The position numbers and the translations under genes were made by a program. 64,000 nt of DNA, from positions 127,393,076 through 127,457,075 of the forward strand of contig BTPG01000002.1 in the NCBI GenBank assembly GCA_036245525.1. Direction: 5' to 3'. The DNA comes from Semisulcospira habei (taxonomy: Eukaryota; Mollusca; Gastropoda; Semisulcospiridae). Of this stretch, positions 10,181-22,310 are shown one piece after another (positions within the stretch are counted from its first letter, which is position 1; every line of letters begins with the position of its first letter). The notes beneath the pieces are model-generated. The model was given only the letters and a program-made list of their open reading frames with translations. It did no database searches and was not told where the DNA came from.

Positions 10181-10236
10181 TTTTCATGAGACCCTGCAGC
10201 CTGCAAGGGCTCACTGATGAAAACCTGTCCCTCTTG
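10166..10236. repeat. HP-B hairpin variant
   Basis: Arms GCAAGAGGGACAGATTTTCAT and its complement pair around CTGCAGCCTGCAAGG. The outer arm differs from most HP-B copies (GGGACAG for GGCATAG). Confidence 0.75.
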
Positions 10237-10394
10237 CTGGAAACGATTTGCCCCATTCACAAGTAGTTCTACTTATAACGCAGCAATCTTAATACTGACT
10301 GAGAAAGTCATGCGACTTTAACGCGTCTGTGCGCAAACACGAATAACTTTAATCACAACTTCCGCCGCGTGACGAACACAGATGTAAAAGACAC

Positions 10395-10461
10395 AACAAA
10401 AGGCACAGATTCTCATGAACCCTCGCAACTGCGAGGGGTTATGAGAATCTGTGCCTTTTGT
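10395..10461. repeat. HP-B hairpin
   Basis: A 67-bp hairpin with arms CAAAAGGCACAGATTCTCAT and its complement and centre TCGCAACTGCGA. Confidence 0.8.
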
Positions 10462-10669
10462 AGAGGGATGACGGTCGCTGCTGGAGCAATAAAGTGGGTA
10501 CACAGCGCAAATGAATGTTTTCGTCGTGGATACATACTTGATTACCTCTGTATAAATTGGTTACATGTGTATGTATATACATTATATCTAATGCATTTAA
10601 CCTCTACTCGTGAAGCTGTGCGTACCAAAATCCATTTAATAATGTTCTTGCAATTTATCAATGAACGGG

Positions 10670-10901
10670 TGAACAAACAAACAAACGGCAAACACACAAA
10701 CAAACAAACAAAAAGACAAAGAAACAAACAATAAATAAGTAAACTAGTAAACAAATAAATGAAAAAACAACAACAAAAAACCCCAAAAGCAAGCAAGTAA
10801 CCAACCAATCAACCAATTAATTAATTAACCAATTAACCAACCAACCAACCAACCAACCAACCAACAATCAACAATGAATACATGAATACACGAATACATG
10901 A

Positions 10902-10935
<34 letters not shown>

Positions 10936-10965
10936 CATAATAACAATAATAATAATAGATAAATT
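10670..10965. repeat. Compound simple repeats
   Basis: AAAC, then AAAT, CCAA and ATA repeats in succession. Confidence 0.9.
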
Positions 10966-11292
10966 AATAGATTAAAGACAAGCAGACAGATACATATTTT
11001 ATCAGTTCGTGTAAAAATCTGACATTAATTTGACAGAAAATGAAACATCGAGGTGATCCTTATGAATAATTACTCTGTAAACACTTGTTAAAAGGATTTC
11101 TTGTTATAAGGGTCTTAATATGACATAATGTGGATATTTAGCATGACAGTAAATTTCCTTAGAACTCACGCAGACGTGCACGCATGCTGTTGTGCCCAAA
11201 ATAATGCCAGTTCACCATCAATTGTTGTTCACCTTGAATTTTACACTGTCATGTGAAAAACTGCATTCTTTGAGTTGTTTTCTTTGTATTGT
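10966..11292. other. Intergenic, nothing recognised
   Basis: Plain AT-rich sequence. Confidence 0.5.
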
Positions 11293-11372
11293 CTCATCGC
11301 GGCAGCGCCGCTTATTATCGAGATGATTCCTACAGGAAGTACCTCGATTAAAAAGCGGCGCTACCGACAGCT
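11293..11372. repeat. HP-C hairpin, diverged
   Basis: AGCGCCGCTT pairs with AAGCGGCGCT, and ATCGAGATGATTCCTACAGG is the HP-C centre with changes. It lies directly before the HP-A copy at 11378. Confidence 0.6.
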
Positions 11373-11377
11373 AAGAG

Positions 11378-11590
11378 TTAACCCTTTTCATCCTGCTACA
11401 CCCATTGCTTGAAATTAATCTGACTGATAGTTCAAGGGTGGTGTCAGAATAGCTTGGCGCCTCAGGCGCCAAGCTATTCTGGCACCACCTTTGAACTAAA
11501 ACGGCTGATCTATCTCCCAATCTGTAATGTAGCCTTAATAGAACAGTAAGCAATTAAAAAAAAAAATAGTTTCAGGATATAATGGGTTAA
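11378..11590. mobile_element. HP-A hairpin MITE (A4 type)
   Basis: TTAA ends with outer sequence CCCTTTTCATCCTGCTACAC and AGGATATAATGGG. The hairpin arms are GTTCAAGGGTGGTG and CACCACCTTTGAAC. Confidence 0.85.
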
Positions 11591-11677
11591 GATGTAGCTT
11601 TGATTTGTTTGTAAGTCGTCGTGAGCCCTGCTGCTAAATGGTCTGCGGTGCCTGAGGGATGGTAAGTCATCTTGCGG

Positions 11678-11896
11678 TTAACCCTTTTAGCCCCGGATCC
11701 CTACAGCAGGAGACGGCTTGACCATGATAATTCAAGGGTAGTGCCAGATGAGCTTGGGCGCCTGAAGGCGCCAAGCTCATCTGGCACTACCCCTTGAATT
11801 ATCATGGCCTCTAGCCATCTCCTGCAACTGGTACATAGTCATTAGGCAACACCTCCAACATTTTGAGAAATGGGACCTTGGGGCTAAAAGGGTTAA
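11678..11896. mobile_element. HP-A hairpin MITE (A3 type)
   Basis: TTAA ends with outer sequence CCCTTTTAGCCCCGG and GGGGCTAAAAGGG. The hairpin uses the variant AGATGAGCTTGG in place of AGAATAGCTTGG. Confidence 0.85.
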
Positions 11897-11947
11897 TGCA
11901 TTTTTTATGTATCAATTCCAATGTTTTTAAATGGTAATGATTATCTG

Positions 11948-12076
<129 letters not shown>

Positions 12077-12525
12077 AAATAAAAACTAGGGTTCGATAAA
12101 TTATCGTGAAGGTGCAGCATCCTAGCACGTGTTAGGTTTATTTTGCATTTAAAGACCCGCTGGTGACATACTTATAATTATTTTTTTTTGGACACTGAAG
12201 CAGCTCATGCACGTCTCATTGCTGTCGGTGTACAACCAACCAAACATGCGGGCCGAATTCAGAATCAGACGCACATGAACATCAGTCAATACATTCTGCA
12301 AAGAGAGAGAGAGAGAGAAAAAAAAAAAAAAGAAAGTAGGCCTACATTCTTGTCCCATTCAGCCCACTCCATAAAAAATACGGAACGACCAAGTTTGCTA
12401 GGTAAATAAATAAATAAACGAAAGAAAAAAAAATCAACAAACCACCAATAACAAAAAGCAAGCAAGTAAGCAACGAGTTAGCTAGTTAAATAATTAACTA
12501 ATTAACCAACCAACCAACCAACCAA

Positions 12526-12610
12526 TCTGTCCCTCTTGCAGACGGTTGGGGCTCTACAGTGTTTTGGGTTCAAGCCCCCTCCAGCGCCTTGCTTTGCTAT
12601 CAAGGTTGAT
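12526..12610. repeat. Dispersed repeat, inverted partner of 10085-10180
   Basis: AATCTGTCCCTCTTGCAGAC and GTTTTGGGTTCAAGCCC match the complement of 10085-10180. (GA)n, A-rich and (CCAA)n simple tracts precede it at about 12302-12522. Confidence 0.55.
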
Positions 12611-12655
12611 CTGTCTCGCGAACTACAATGCAGTGTTCAGAAACCAACTCCCGGC

Positions 12656-12874
12656 TTAACCCTTTTCATCCTGATACACCCATCTCTTTAAAAAAAAAAC
12701 GAGTGACTCTGATAGTTCAAGGGTGGTGCCAGAATAACCTAACGCCTGAGGCGCCAAGCTATTCTGGCACCACTAATGAACTATAACGATTAATCAATCT
12801 CCTAATCTGCATTGTAGCCTTCGTAGAACAATAAGAAAAGTTTGAAAAATCTGCCTCAGGATGTAATGGGTTTA
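12656..12874. mobile_element. HP-A hairpin MITE (A4 type)
   Basis: It runs from TTAA to TTTA with outer sequence CCCTTTTCATCCTGATACAC and CAGGATGTAATGGG. The left hairpin arm has mutated (AATAACCTAACGCC), while the right arm is intact. Confidence 0.8.
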
Positions 12875-12892
12875 CAGAACAGCTCATTCGAT

Positions 12893-12985
12893 CTTAACTC
12901 ATTTGAGACGTGCCGCATCCGGATACGCGGCGTAAAGCTGCCGCTAATCCGAAAGCAGCAACTGACTGTCGAATTTCGGAGTGGT
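12893..12985. repeat. HP-D element, decayed
   Basis: Left terminus TTAACTCATTTGAGACGTGC and inner CATCCGGATACGCGG are clear. The right arm is largely lost. Confidence 0.6.
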
Positions 12986-13911
12986 AAGGCCTGACTGTTG
13001 ACATGGAAACACAGCGCCTGGCTTGATTATAAATTATAAATCTGCGCGAGAACGCGATCTGTTTTCGCAGGATCATTTTCATCCAGAAACCCAAACATCC
13101 CGAGAAATGGTTGCTTATTTGTTCGCAGCCTGGGGATACAAGCATTCAAATTGTGAGTCTTGTCTTTTTCCACCTTACGGTGTGTTGATGCTTGATTTTT
13201 ACATATTGCGGTGTGTTGATATTACGGGAGATAACTGCACGACAAAAGAGATTAGGGAGCAGACGACATGCCGCACACCACACCACCTCCCAGATCACTC
13301 CGCATGGCGTGTTTTGCCGCGGGTAAAATGGTTCCATTCATCTCTAGAATTTTTCTTCTAACACGCAAAAGTATGGTTATTGTGCTGATTTTATAATTTG
13401 CGTGCTGGCCCCAGATTTTGGATATAATAAGAACCGTGAAGTTATGCAAGCCTCAAGCAAAATACAACCTGGCCAAAGCAGCCCCAGATTTTAATCTGAA
13501 TCGCTCCTCTGAGAACGTACGATAATGTTCCATGTAAGCAGTAGGTTCGAACCCTTGAGAATCTGAGCCTTTTGCAGACTGTTTTGGCTTTTCGGAGGAT
13601 TGTGAATGTTACGGGTCTTCTACCCGATTCCAGACAAACAGATGATGATATACAGTATACCCGCACAAACGGTCTGATTTAAAGAACAAAGGGAACTAAA
13701 TAATAATATTTGTTACATCTTTTGGGGCGTCTTGTGTACTCTCCTTCTATACACCCACAGTTTTTTTTGTTTTTTTGTTTTTTTGTTGTTGCTTTGTGTG
13801 CATTTTTTGTGGTCAGTTATCAGAATGAGTTCCAATTTTAGAGTCTACCTTGGGTATTACTGGTATACGTAGGCCTGCTTTTCCCCCGATAACTGTTAGT
13901 GTTAGAGAGAG
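12986..13911. other. Intergenic, no gene recognised
   Basis: Plain sequence. An HP-B half (GAGAATCTGAGCCTTTTGCAG) lies at 13557-13577. T-rich low complexity at 13760-13810. Confidence 0.45.
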
Positions 13912-13975
13912 AAATGCCCAATGCGAAAAAGGCCTTCGGGCCGTCGTCGGGCCGAGGGCCGTGGACGCAGACTGT
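13912..13975. repeat. HP-F half copy
   Basis: GAAATGCCCAATGCG followed by AAAGGCCTTCGGGCCG resembles one arm of the HP-F hairpin at 47096-47190. Confidence 0.45.
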
Positions 13976-14048
13976 GTTTTTCAAATCATCGTCAATTCAA
14001 CGTCAAAGATCATCAAACGTCAAAGCAGCATGGATACAAAGTGATTTT

Positions 14049-14159
14049 GGCAAGATGCATAGATCCTCATGAGGCCCCGCAACTGCTGGGGCTCATGAGG
14101 ATCTACACCTCTTGCAGTTCGATGCGGTGTTCAAGTTTTCTAGGCAGTGATGTGGTTAA
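14049..14159. mobile_element. HP-B hairpin with right terminus
   Basis: The hairpin is 14049-14116 and the right end GGCAGTGATGTGGTTAA is at 14143-14159. The left terminus was not found. Confidence 0.75.
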
Positions 14160-14605
14160 TGTTATCGGCTGTAGAAGTGCGTAAAATATCATTTGTATGT
14201 CACCCCAGAATGAATGCTTTCCTTTTCCGTTAATTATAATGACCCGATTGTTAGTTTGTGTTGTTACACAGGGAAACCCCATGTATGTAGAAGTGCAATA
14301 ACTTGAGACACCGACGTGCACATCATAGCATAGCCGGTCATATGTTATCAAGTAACACTGTAAGTGTTACTGAGTAGGTATATTTTATGTGCTGTTGATT
14401 TTATTTGCTTTATCTGTTTCATTTTTTCATTATTCAGTTTTATTTGATTTATTTTGTTGTCAGACGCTCTACTTTCTTTCCGCTGTTTCTGCGTAGTCCT
14501 CTCAACCACAAGCAGTGAATGGAAAAGACATTACACGTATCAGGTAAAAGGTTATCCCTGGCTCAGCAGATCATCTCGTGTCTCATCTACACCAATCATC
14601 AGGCC

Positions 14606-14722
<117 letters not shown>

Positions 14723-14827
14723 CACGCGTGCGCGTGCGCGTCTGTGTGCGTGCACGCGCGCACGTGTGCGATGAGGTGTCATTGTAGAATTCGATTATCC
14801 GCCACACAGGCGCGCGCACCGTCTCAG

Positions 14828-14841
14828 TTTGTGTGTGTGTT

Positions 14842-14909
<68 letters not shown>

Positions 14910-14979
14910 CGCGCGTGTCAGGTTGCGCGTGTCAGGTTGCGCGCGTGTGTGTGTGAGTCTGGTGTGTGCGCTCGCGCTT

Positions 14980-15029
<50 letters not shown>

Positions 15030-15100
15030 ATGTGTGTGTGTGTGTGCACGCGCGCGCCAGGTTGTGTGTTTGTGTCAGTGTGCGCGCGCGCGTGTCAGGT

Positions 15101-15131
<31 letters not shown>

Positions 15132-15202
15132 TTGCGTGCGCGCACGTGTCAGGTTGTGTGTGCGTGTGCGTGCGCGCACATGTCAGGTTGTGTGTGTGCG
15201 CG

Positions 15203-15252
<50 letters not shown>

Positions 15253-15261
15253 AGCGACAGG

Positions 15262-15320
<59 letters not shown>
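14828..15320. repeat. (GT)n tract with interspersed CAGGTTG blocks
   Basis: About 490 bp of GT/GC alternation interrupted by about seven CAGGTTG blocks, most preceded by GCGCGCGTGT-like strings. Alternating purine-pyrimidine sequence has Z-DNA potential. Open frames in it are artefacts. Confidence 0.95.
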
Positions 15321-15321
<1 letters not shown>

Positions 15322-16178
15322 CGTTTGCCACTGCAATGTTCGGTTTATCCGCCCACGTAACCGTTTTACTCAAGGCACTGCGCTGACTGCGCCTGCCATC
15401 CACATGCGTACTCATTATAATTCGCTCATCACAACGCTCGCCTGATCATCCCAGTCTGCCGCCCATTTAGGCCTACATACGCAGTGACTTTTCCTCGGAG
15501 TTAGCAACTCGTCGGGTTAAGCCTGTGGCTGTACTTACGCTGTGTTGCCTACCTCTGACGCGGGGAAGAAAAAGCAATTTGTTTGCCACAATCGGAGAGC
15601 TTGGTCTAAGAAAATATCACTGACACTGAGAAAATAATTATCGAGTTTGTCCACAAAACAGATTTGTCATTTCCCACCGTTTACTTTCCCACTTTTGCCG
15701 CTATCTGCGCCGTTTACCTCTCAATTCTCATGTTCCTGTTTGGGAGATTCGCTCGCGCCATGCACGCGCGCACGCGTGTTGAGCGTTTAGGTGCACGGTG
15801 GATGTAACCCTTACAGAAATCACGGTGGATGTAACCATTACAGAAATCATTCAATGATATTGATATAGTAAAAAAACCTTTACTACGCTCTGGTTTCACA
15901 GATTAAAAAATAATACACACAAAGCTAATTCATTATCATAATTATTATCCACAATTGTCATAACTGAATATGGGACCTTTTGTCTAATTATTGTGCTAGA
16001 AAAGACAAAAGATAAGTAAAGTATTTTAATGCATCAAGAAATCTTGTTTCTCAACATACGCCTGCGTACCAGAATATGGCTGGACATCTTTTCACCACAG
16101 GATCCCAAAGTACAGACAACTCATAGCATGCACCCACTGAGTCCAATCACTAATCGAACCTGTAAAAGGCGTGGATAA
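15321..16178. other. Intergenic, no gene recognised
   Basis: It contains a 28-bp direct duplication at about 15792-15850 (CACGGTGGATGTAACC twice). Otherwise plain. Confidence 0.5.
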
Positions 16179-16300
16179 GGGGCCACTTGCATGAATGCAC
16201 TTGGTCCTGCGCCAACCACTGAGCAAGCTGCTCCGCTAATAGCGGAGCACCTTGCTTAGTGGCTGGCGCAGGACTAAGCTCACTCATGCAACTGTCCCCA
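16179..16300. repeat. HP-K hairpin, copy 1
   Basis: A 120-bp hairpin with arms CTTGCATGA/TCATGCAACTG and GCGCCAACCACTGAGCAAG/CTTGCTTAGTGGCTGGCGC. The centre is CTCCGCTAATAGCGGAG. The second copy is at 29610-29738. Confidence 0.8.
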
Positions 16301-16601
16301 GTAAGAGTTATCCTTAAGTCAGAAGCAAGTTAACGACAGTAAAATGAGGCGCTTTATAGTACGAAAGAATGTAGGTTGCGTCCCATTACAGTATCAAAGC
16401 CAATGGGACCTTTTCGCTGAAACAGCTCGATCACTGCGGGATGTGTCCTCGCAACAGTTCATACTCTTAGTACCAGGTTAGTACGCGTCCTCAAACTGTG
16501 GATGCCCACGAGGCAACTCCTTGCGACTGAACAAGAGACGTTATTCTCCTGCGGCTGCCAGGGGAAGCGCCGTCTTCAGACCGATGGCAAGGCTGTCTGG
16601 C

Positions 16602-16826
16602 TTAACCCCTTATGGGGCAAGGCGAACATTACCCACCTTCAAGAGGCATAAGTCCTCATGAGCCCCCGCAGTCGCGGGGGCTCATGAGGATTTATGTCTC
16701 TTGGTAGTGCTGTGTTTTTTGTGCCCACGTCTGGTCCCATTTCATTTGTGTTCTTCACGCGAATGTCGGTCAGTGGGCAGTGTGGTTTCAGACGCGCAAT
16801 CCGCGCCCACTGGCAGTCAAGGGATT
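16602..16826. mobile_element. HP-B MITE, nearly complete
   Basis: Left TTAACCCCTTATGGGGC and right GGCAGTCAAGGGATTCA. The hairpin is 16639-16703. The right internal segment contains TTCATTTGTGTTCTTCACGC, found also in the copy at 38513-38741. Confidence 0.85.
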
Positions 16827-17026
16827 CAGTCTGCACACAGAAGCAATTAATGATAGTCGACCCATTAGCTCTGTGGCAGCCGGTGAGGGGATCTCTACCG
16901 TCTGCTGGTTCATTCCATATTTCTTCAACTGAAGGGCATTGCGGTGTGTTTCATCCGTATCACTCATTCACACTAATAATGATTATTTTTTTGTTGCAGT
17001 TTTTAGTGGCGTCTAGAAAGACTGTG

Positions 17027-17163
17027 TCAACCCCGAAAGATAGGTCGGCCATGATAATTCAAGGGTAGCGCCAGATTAACTTGGCATCTGGGAAGACGCC
17101 AAGCTAATCTGGCACTAACCCTGGAACTATCATAGCCAGTCCGTCTCATGCTGTGGTGTTTAA
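17027..17163. mobile_element. HP-A element, diverged
   Basis: Hairpin CATGATAATTCAAGGGTAGC pairs with the GAACTATCATAG side. It ends at TTAA 17160-17163, which is also the start of the next copy. Confidence 0.7.
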
Positions 17164-17359
17164 CCCATAAAGCCCTAACGTGCCACGACAGGATGCGCAT
17201 CGACCATGATAGTTCAAGGGTGGTGTCAGAATAGCTTGGCGCCTGCAGGCCGCCATGCTATTCTGACACCACCCTCGAACTATCATGGTCGATCTGTTTC
17301 AAGAACTGTGACGTAGAGCTCTGATGATATCGACAAACATTGGCAATGTTATGAGGTAA
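17160..17359. mobile_element. HP-A element
   Basis: Left terminus TTAACCCATAAAGCCC, hairpin at about 17200-17297, and a decayed right terminus ATGAGGTAAA. It shares its left TTAA with the copy before it. Confidence 0.7.
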
Positions 17360-17732
17360 ATGATGAATGTGTTACGATGTAGATCATTACCGGTATGCAC
17401 AATGTCGCAGTAAGGTTCAGCGTGACTATTCATATAGGCACTCGACACACGCAGGCTTGGGACCACACGCACGCGTAGCTCTTTTCAAAATGAGGTGCCA
17501 CAAATTACGACAGAAAAATGGTGCCTCTGTTGAGAACTGAATACGCAATGTTGCGAGTCAGCGTCCCAGCAACAGAATCAAGAATCAATCAAGATTTCGC
17601 AAGGAAAAAAAGCGCGCGTGCTTCAAACATCCTGTCTGACTTTTTATCCTTTTTCATTCAGTTTTCATTCTTTTTTTCCCCTTTTACATTTGTTCCTCAA
17701 GTTGGAGATCATCTGCGGCCAATCCTAGGTCA
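17360..17732. other. Intergenic, nothing recognised
   Basis: Plain sequence with T-rich stretches. Confidence 0.5.
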
Positions 17733-17810
17733 TCAAGAGACATAGATTCACATGAGCCATTCACATGAGCCCCTGCTTTTGCAGGGGCTCATGTGACTCT
17801 ATGTCTCTTG
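17733..17810. repeat. HP-B hairpin with internal duplication
   Basis: The left arm carries a 13-bp tandem duplication (TTCACATGAGCCA then TTCACATGAGCCC) absent from the right arm. The outer arms CAAGAGACATAGA pair perfectly. Confidence 0.8.
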
Positions 17811-18683
17811 GAGGTGGAACGAGTGCTTGGTGGGGTAGTTTTCATTCTTCATTCCTCGGCATTCAGTGCAATCACGGAACTGTTGTTTTCTGCCCTATTA
17901 TTGAACAGGAACCGTGCTTGCTTGCGTGCTGACTAGGTGGTATTGGTGGGTGGGGCTAGAGTCAGCATGTATCTCGATCAGCGGAAATGCTGCCAGCGGA
18001 TGTGACGTTTCTGTTGAACTTATATTTGCCCGCCCTCTACATATCGTATATAGAAGGTCAAACTGAGCGGCTCCTTCACCGCCTGTCGATATTACCGGAC
18101 GCTTTTACTTTAAAACTGAGCTTGAAAAAAAAAAAAAAAAAGGAAAAGAAAAAGACAATAAGAGAGATTTCAGAAAGAGAGATTAGTAAATAATAATAAA
18201 AAAAACATGTTCATACTATCGAATCTCTCTAGTCTTGTCCATCATATCTATCAACATTTTTGATGTGTTCATGTATGTACGGATGATGTACGGGCGGGTT
18301 GCCATTCTTGGATAATCAATTAAAAGAAACAATGGTTCTACTTATGAGCTCAAAACCCTCATACTTGTCATACACATGTTGAAAATTTGAATGAAAATCT
18401 TTTTTTTTTTTTTTATTTTATTTTAACATATGCCGACAGCAGGACGACTGAAAATCGACACATTTTGGTAGCGCAAAAACCTTCTGCTGAGCATGTTTAT
18501 GATGCGCAGATTTCTTTGATTCTATCTGCAAATTGCCAGTTTAGACTTTTTTCTCCAGTTTTTCCTTTAGTATACAATTTTAAAGTGCTAAAAAAAAAGT
18601 TTCAATTTCAACAGACGCATGATACACTTGAATGTGTTTTCCGGGCCAAGCAGGTCTAATCCGCCAACAACCATTACTTTTGC
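17811..18683. other. Intergenic, no gene recognised
   Basis: A- and T-rich with homopolymer runs at 18124-18140 and 18400-18420. Confidence 0.5.
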
Positions 18684-18897
18684 TTAACTCTTTCAGCCCG
18701 ACGGCCGTATTTCCCAAGTTTTGGAGGCCTCATCTAATGATTATGCACCAGTTGCAGGAGATGGATCGACCATGATAATTCAAGGGCAGTGCCAGATTAG
18801 CTTGGCGCCGACAGGCGCCAAGCTAATCTGGCACTTCCCATGAATTATCATGGTCGACACGTCTCCTGCTGTAGTGCTTCAGGGCTGAATGGGTGAA
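18684..18897. mobile_element. HP-A hairpin MITE (A2 type)
   Basis: It runs from TTAA to TGAA with outer CTCTTTCAGCCCGACGG and GGGCTGAATGGG. The right arm has lost a few bases (CACTTCCCATGAATT). Confidence 0.85.
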
Positions 18898-18934
18898 ACT
18901 TGTATCTTTTTATTCCGATACCAACTGCAGAACG

Positions 18935-19045
18935 ATCATCGATGGAGCACAAGACGGCTCAAGGGCGGTGCCTAGTTAACTTGGCGCCTGTCCAGGCGCC
19001 AAGCTAATCAGGCACTACCCTTGAGTTATCACGTCAGCCCAGTCT
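18935..19045. repeat. HP-A fragment, diverged
   Basis: GGCTCAAGGGCGGTGCC pairs with GGCACTACCCTTGAGTTATC around GGCGCCTGTCCAGGCGCC. Termini were not found. Confidence 0.7.
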
Positions 19046-19260
19046 CCGGCGACTTGTACTCGGAAACTCAGTGGGCAATTCCTAGAGACACAGACCTGAA
19101 GATGACCGGGTTTGTGGATCGCATTTCAAGATTATAAACACAGGTTGAAGTAGAAACGTGTTTGCACCATGTTTGTCGATGGACAGTATTGATGTCTTCT
19201 AGTCACTGTAAAAAAGAAGAAAACATGCCTTGTTTACTGTAAATAAAAAATAAATACTGT

Positions 19261-19342
19261 CCAATGTCTTGTTTTACAGTGATAGAAGAACTACATACTG
19301 TCCAATGTCTTGTTCTACAGTGATAGAAGAACTACATACTGT
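19261..19342. repeat. 41-bp tandem duplication
   Basis: Two adjacent copies of a 41-bp unit starting CCAATGTCTTGTTYTACAG with one difference. Confidence 0.9.
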
Positions 19343-19806
19343 ACACTGTGCGGAAACCAAAGCATTGACTGTCAAGCGTTTAAAATTGAAACTAGTTACA
19401 AAATACAAATACAAAGTACAACACGAGTTTATTCAAAATTTTCAAAATAGACCAGTAGACAGAAACCCCAGTGGACCTATTTAGAAAGTGCAACACAGTT
19501 TATGAAAGTTTAAAATATAATATTAATCTGTGATTAATGTATTCGTACTGTATAAACATTGTTTTCTTTCCTTTAAAAAAAAATGCCGATTTTGTTGTTG
19601 TTTGATTTTTTGTTTGTTTTTGTTTTTGTTTTTGCAGAACATAATTCAAATCGATTGAAGTGGTAATTCAAGTCGAGGTGCACTTCAATTTTGGACGCAT
19701 TTCATTTTAAATGCTTCTTGAAGCTATTCATTCACTTATTTTTAAGGTAGCACAGAAGAGGCTCACACACATTATGTCAGCTTCGTCTGTTTTAAATATA
19801 GAGAGT
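19343..19806. other. Intergenic, nothing recognised
   Basis: AT-rich, including GTTTTTGTTTTTG runs. Confidence 0.5.
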
Positions 19807-19949
19807 AAATTATGCCTGGCTTTCCGTTAGGCATAATAAATCACTCGTGTTCAGCTCGACCGATAAAATGCAAGCCTTTGCTCGCATTTTATCGGTCGAG
19901 CTGAACACGAATGATTTATTTTGCCTAACGGGAAGTCAAGCATAATTTA
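19807..19949. repeat. HP-M hairpin
   Basis: A 143-bp palindrome whose arms of about 68 bp differ at a handful of positions. The inner arm TTCAGCTCGACCGATAAAAT is matched exactly. The single copy seen ends near AAATTATGC/GCATAATTT. Confidence 0.85.
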
Positions 19950-20333
19950 ATTTATTTATGCAGTGACCTTTTGCAAGGGTTTTAACTTTCAGAATCAACA
20001 TATTCTTTCCTCTTCGAAGCGGTGCGGCGACTGCGCAGCTGGGTCGCACTTTATCTCGCATAACTGAGTGGCTGGTCGTTGATGTGGCATTGCAACGAAA
20101 CAGTCAAAAGTGCGGCGGAAACTGCAAACCTTTATCACCATACGTAGGTGTGTTGAGGCAGCCTTGTAACACATGGTCGGAAAAACGTGCGAATTCTATA
20201 GCAGGGTAAAACAATATTGGGATACTCACAAACTCTCGGACGAAATTTTGTGAAAATTTGGCGGTCATGGAAGTGAAAGGTCTTAGCTCAACTTATTCTA
20301 GTTGTGCCAAGATTTCAATGCCAACACTTGATA

Positions 20334-20560
20334 CGAATTTCTTGTTTGGAAGAAAACAGCTGCACATTGTTGGTTATTTACTCCGTGAACGTTTAATAAT
20401 TAAAAAAAAACCCCACGAATTTCTTGTTTGAAAGAAAACAGCTAAGCATTGTTGCATATTTTATTTCGTGAAAGCGTCATAAAAAACACGAATTTCCTGT
20501 TTGAAAGAAAACAGCTAGGCATTGTTGCTTATTTCCCCAGTGAAAGTTTCATCATTTCGT
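20334..20560. repeat. Tandem repeat, three units of about 75-80 bp
   Basis: ACGAATTTCTTGTTT followed by GAAAACAGCT and CATTGTTG occurs three times, starting near 20334, 20415 and 20489. Unit ends differ. Confidence 0.85.
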
Positions 20561-20615
20561 TATCAATAATTGTTTACAAACGTTCGGATTAGATCGTCAC
20601 CCAATAAGCTGACTG

Positions 20616-20700
20616 TTGTTCTCACACTGGCTGTCTCCCTTGATCCGCTACGCACGATCGTGCGTTGCGGATCCTGGGAGATAACCAGTGTGTGCTGTTC
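20616..20700. repeat. HP-R hairpin
   Basis: CACACTGGCTGTCTCCC pairs with GGGAGATAACCAGTGTG around a perfect core GATCCGCTACGCACGATCG and its complement. No other copy was seen. Confidence 0.8.
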
Positions 20701-20841
20701 TGTCACTTTTTTGCTTATTTCAACGCCTGCCGTGTGTCAAGGGCCGATGAGTGCGAGAGGTCTGCCTTTCAAACTTACACCAAATGTATTTGATACGGTC
20801 TCAGGGTAAAACGTCCATCTTTTTTCTTCTCTTTTTCCCTG

Positions 20842-20919
20842 TCGGTAGCGGTTTTTTCTCGCGATGATTACTGCAGGAATCATCGCGACACAAACAGCTA
20901 CCGATACGCAAAGGGTTAA
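20842..20919. mobile_element. HP-C hairpin MITE
   Basis: GTCGGTAGCGGTTTT and TCGCGATGATTACTGCAGG pair with the right arm. Right end GCAAAGGGTTAA. The left terminus is diverged (CAGGGTAAAAC, near 20805). Confidence 0.7.
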
Positions 20920-20999
20920 ATCTGAGAGGCAGCGATGTAAGTAATAAACTGGGCCCGTTTTCTGGGGCGGATCAATTATCTCCCAAAAAGGCTGTGAGA

Positions 21000-22255
21000 G
21001 GGAGAGTTGATGATTCAAGGTTTTTTTTTCGTTTGCTTGGGATATTTAACCTGAGACAAAAGGCGCCCTAAGACCAAAACCTCAAACGACGAATCGACGG
21101 AGGAGGGTGGGGGAGGGGGCGTGGGGAGGGGGGCATGTGAGAACTTCGCAAGACTAACACTAACATTGCAGAACACATCTGGTTACGAATCACCACAAAC
21201 TCATTGAGGAATGTTTTTTGAGCGTTTCATGAAAAATAATTGTGAAAAATAAGACAAGAGAGTATATTTTTCACCTGCATATACTGAAGTGCCATCCTTG
21301 ACATAAGCCTAAACACATGTCAGTTTAGAGGCAGAGTTGAAAGTCTTGTTCTGTTCAGAGAAATTGTTAACATTCATATTAATTTCCGGTTAACGCTCTG
21401 ATGTGCAGTTTGGACGCTACGTGCAACACACTGACAAGAAAGAGATAAAAGCATAAAACTGATCAATCTGAAAGCCAAAGTAATCACAAACATGAATATT
21501 TGTACAAATCACGTTCAATCCCTAACGCCAACAAACCAACTCACAGAATCACTGAGAGACTTGGTCTGTGTGACTAACTGAGGCAAGTGGAACAGGGCGT
21601 GCGAACAGGAAACACACTAGGGGTCTTCAGAGCAGAGAGACCCTAAGACTGAGAGTCTTTAACTGGTTGTTAGACTACCATCTCCCCTGCACACTGCGAC
21701 CTACCGCTGCGAGATGCTGCCCGGAAATGACGCAGAGTCTCTGAAGATCTGTATGTCTTTAAACTCATGAATGAGACGGATGTCACAACAACTACAATTT
21801 GATTTGTACTGCATTTAAATATGATTTGAAAAAGAAATCAGCCAGGTGGCCTGAAAAAAATAATCATGTAACGTTTTGTCTCTTTTATTTGTTCCAAATT
21901 ACACGCTGATGTTGTCTCAGTAAAAGAGAAAACTGAAAACAAATACACTTTATTAGAAAATGTTAAGTATGGTTCTTACAGCTTTAGAGCTTGAGTCGTT
22001 TGAGGTTCTGTGAGATTTAGCCATTACCACCCCCCCCCCCCGCCCCCATTTCCCCCCCCCCCCCTGTCCCCCTTTCCCCTCCGTCCACAGGCAGTAAAGG
22101 GGTGTCATGCGTGTCCACCTCTGCTGATGCATATGTTGAAGAGCGATCGCGTTTGTATATCTGTCAGCACAAAGTGACGGGAGTTTATTATTTTTCACAA
22201 CTTCAGTGTCAATAAGACGTAAAAGACTTTCTCCCAAAAACATTACCTAGCCATT
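21000..22255. other. Intergenic, no gene recognised
   Basis: G-rich tract at 21100-21136 and C-runs at 22028-22075, otherwise plain. No long open frame and no HP element. Confidence 0.5.
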
Positions 22256-22310
22256 TGCAAGGACCACAGATCCTCACGATCCCCCCGCAATATGTGGGGA
22301 GTTTATTATG
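22256..22310. repeat. HP-B fragment, decayed
   Basis: TGCAAGGACCACAGATCCTCA then CCCCCCGCAATATGTGGGGAG. The right arm is lost. Confidence 0.5.

Noticed and set aside
13023..13361. 112-codon plus-strand frame
   Set aside because: No motif. A competing minus frame of similar length and no promoter context.
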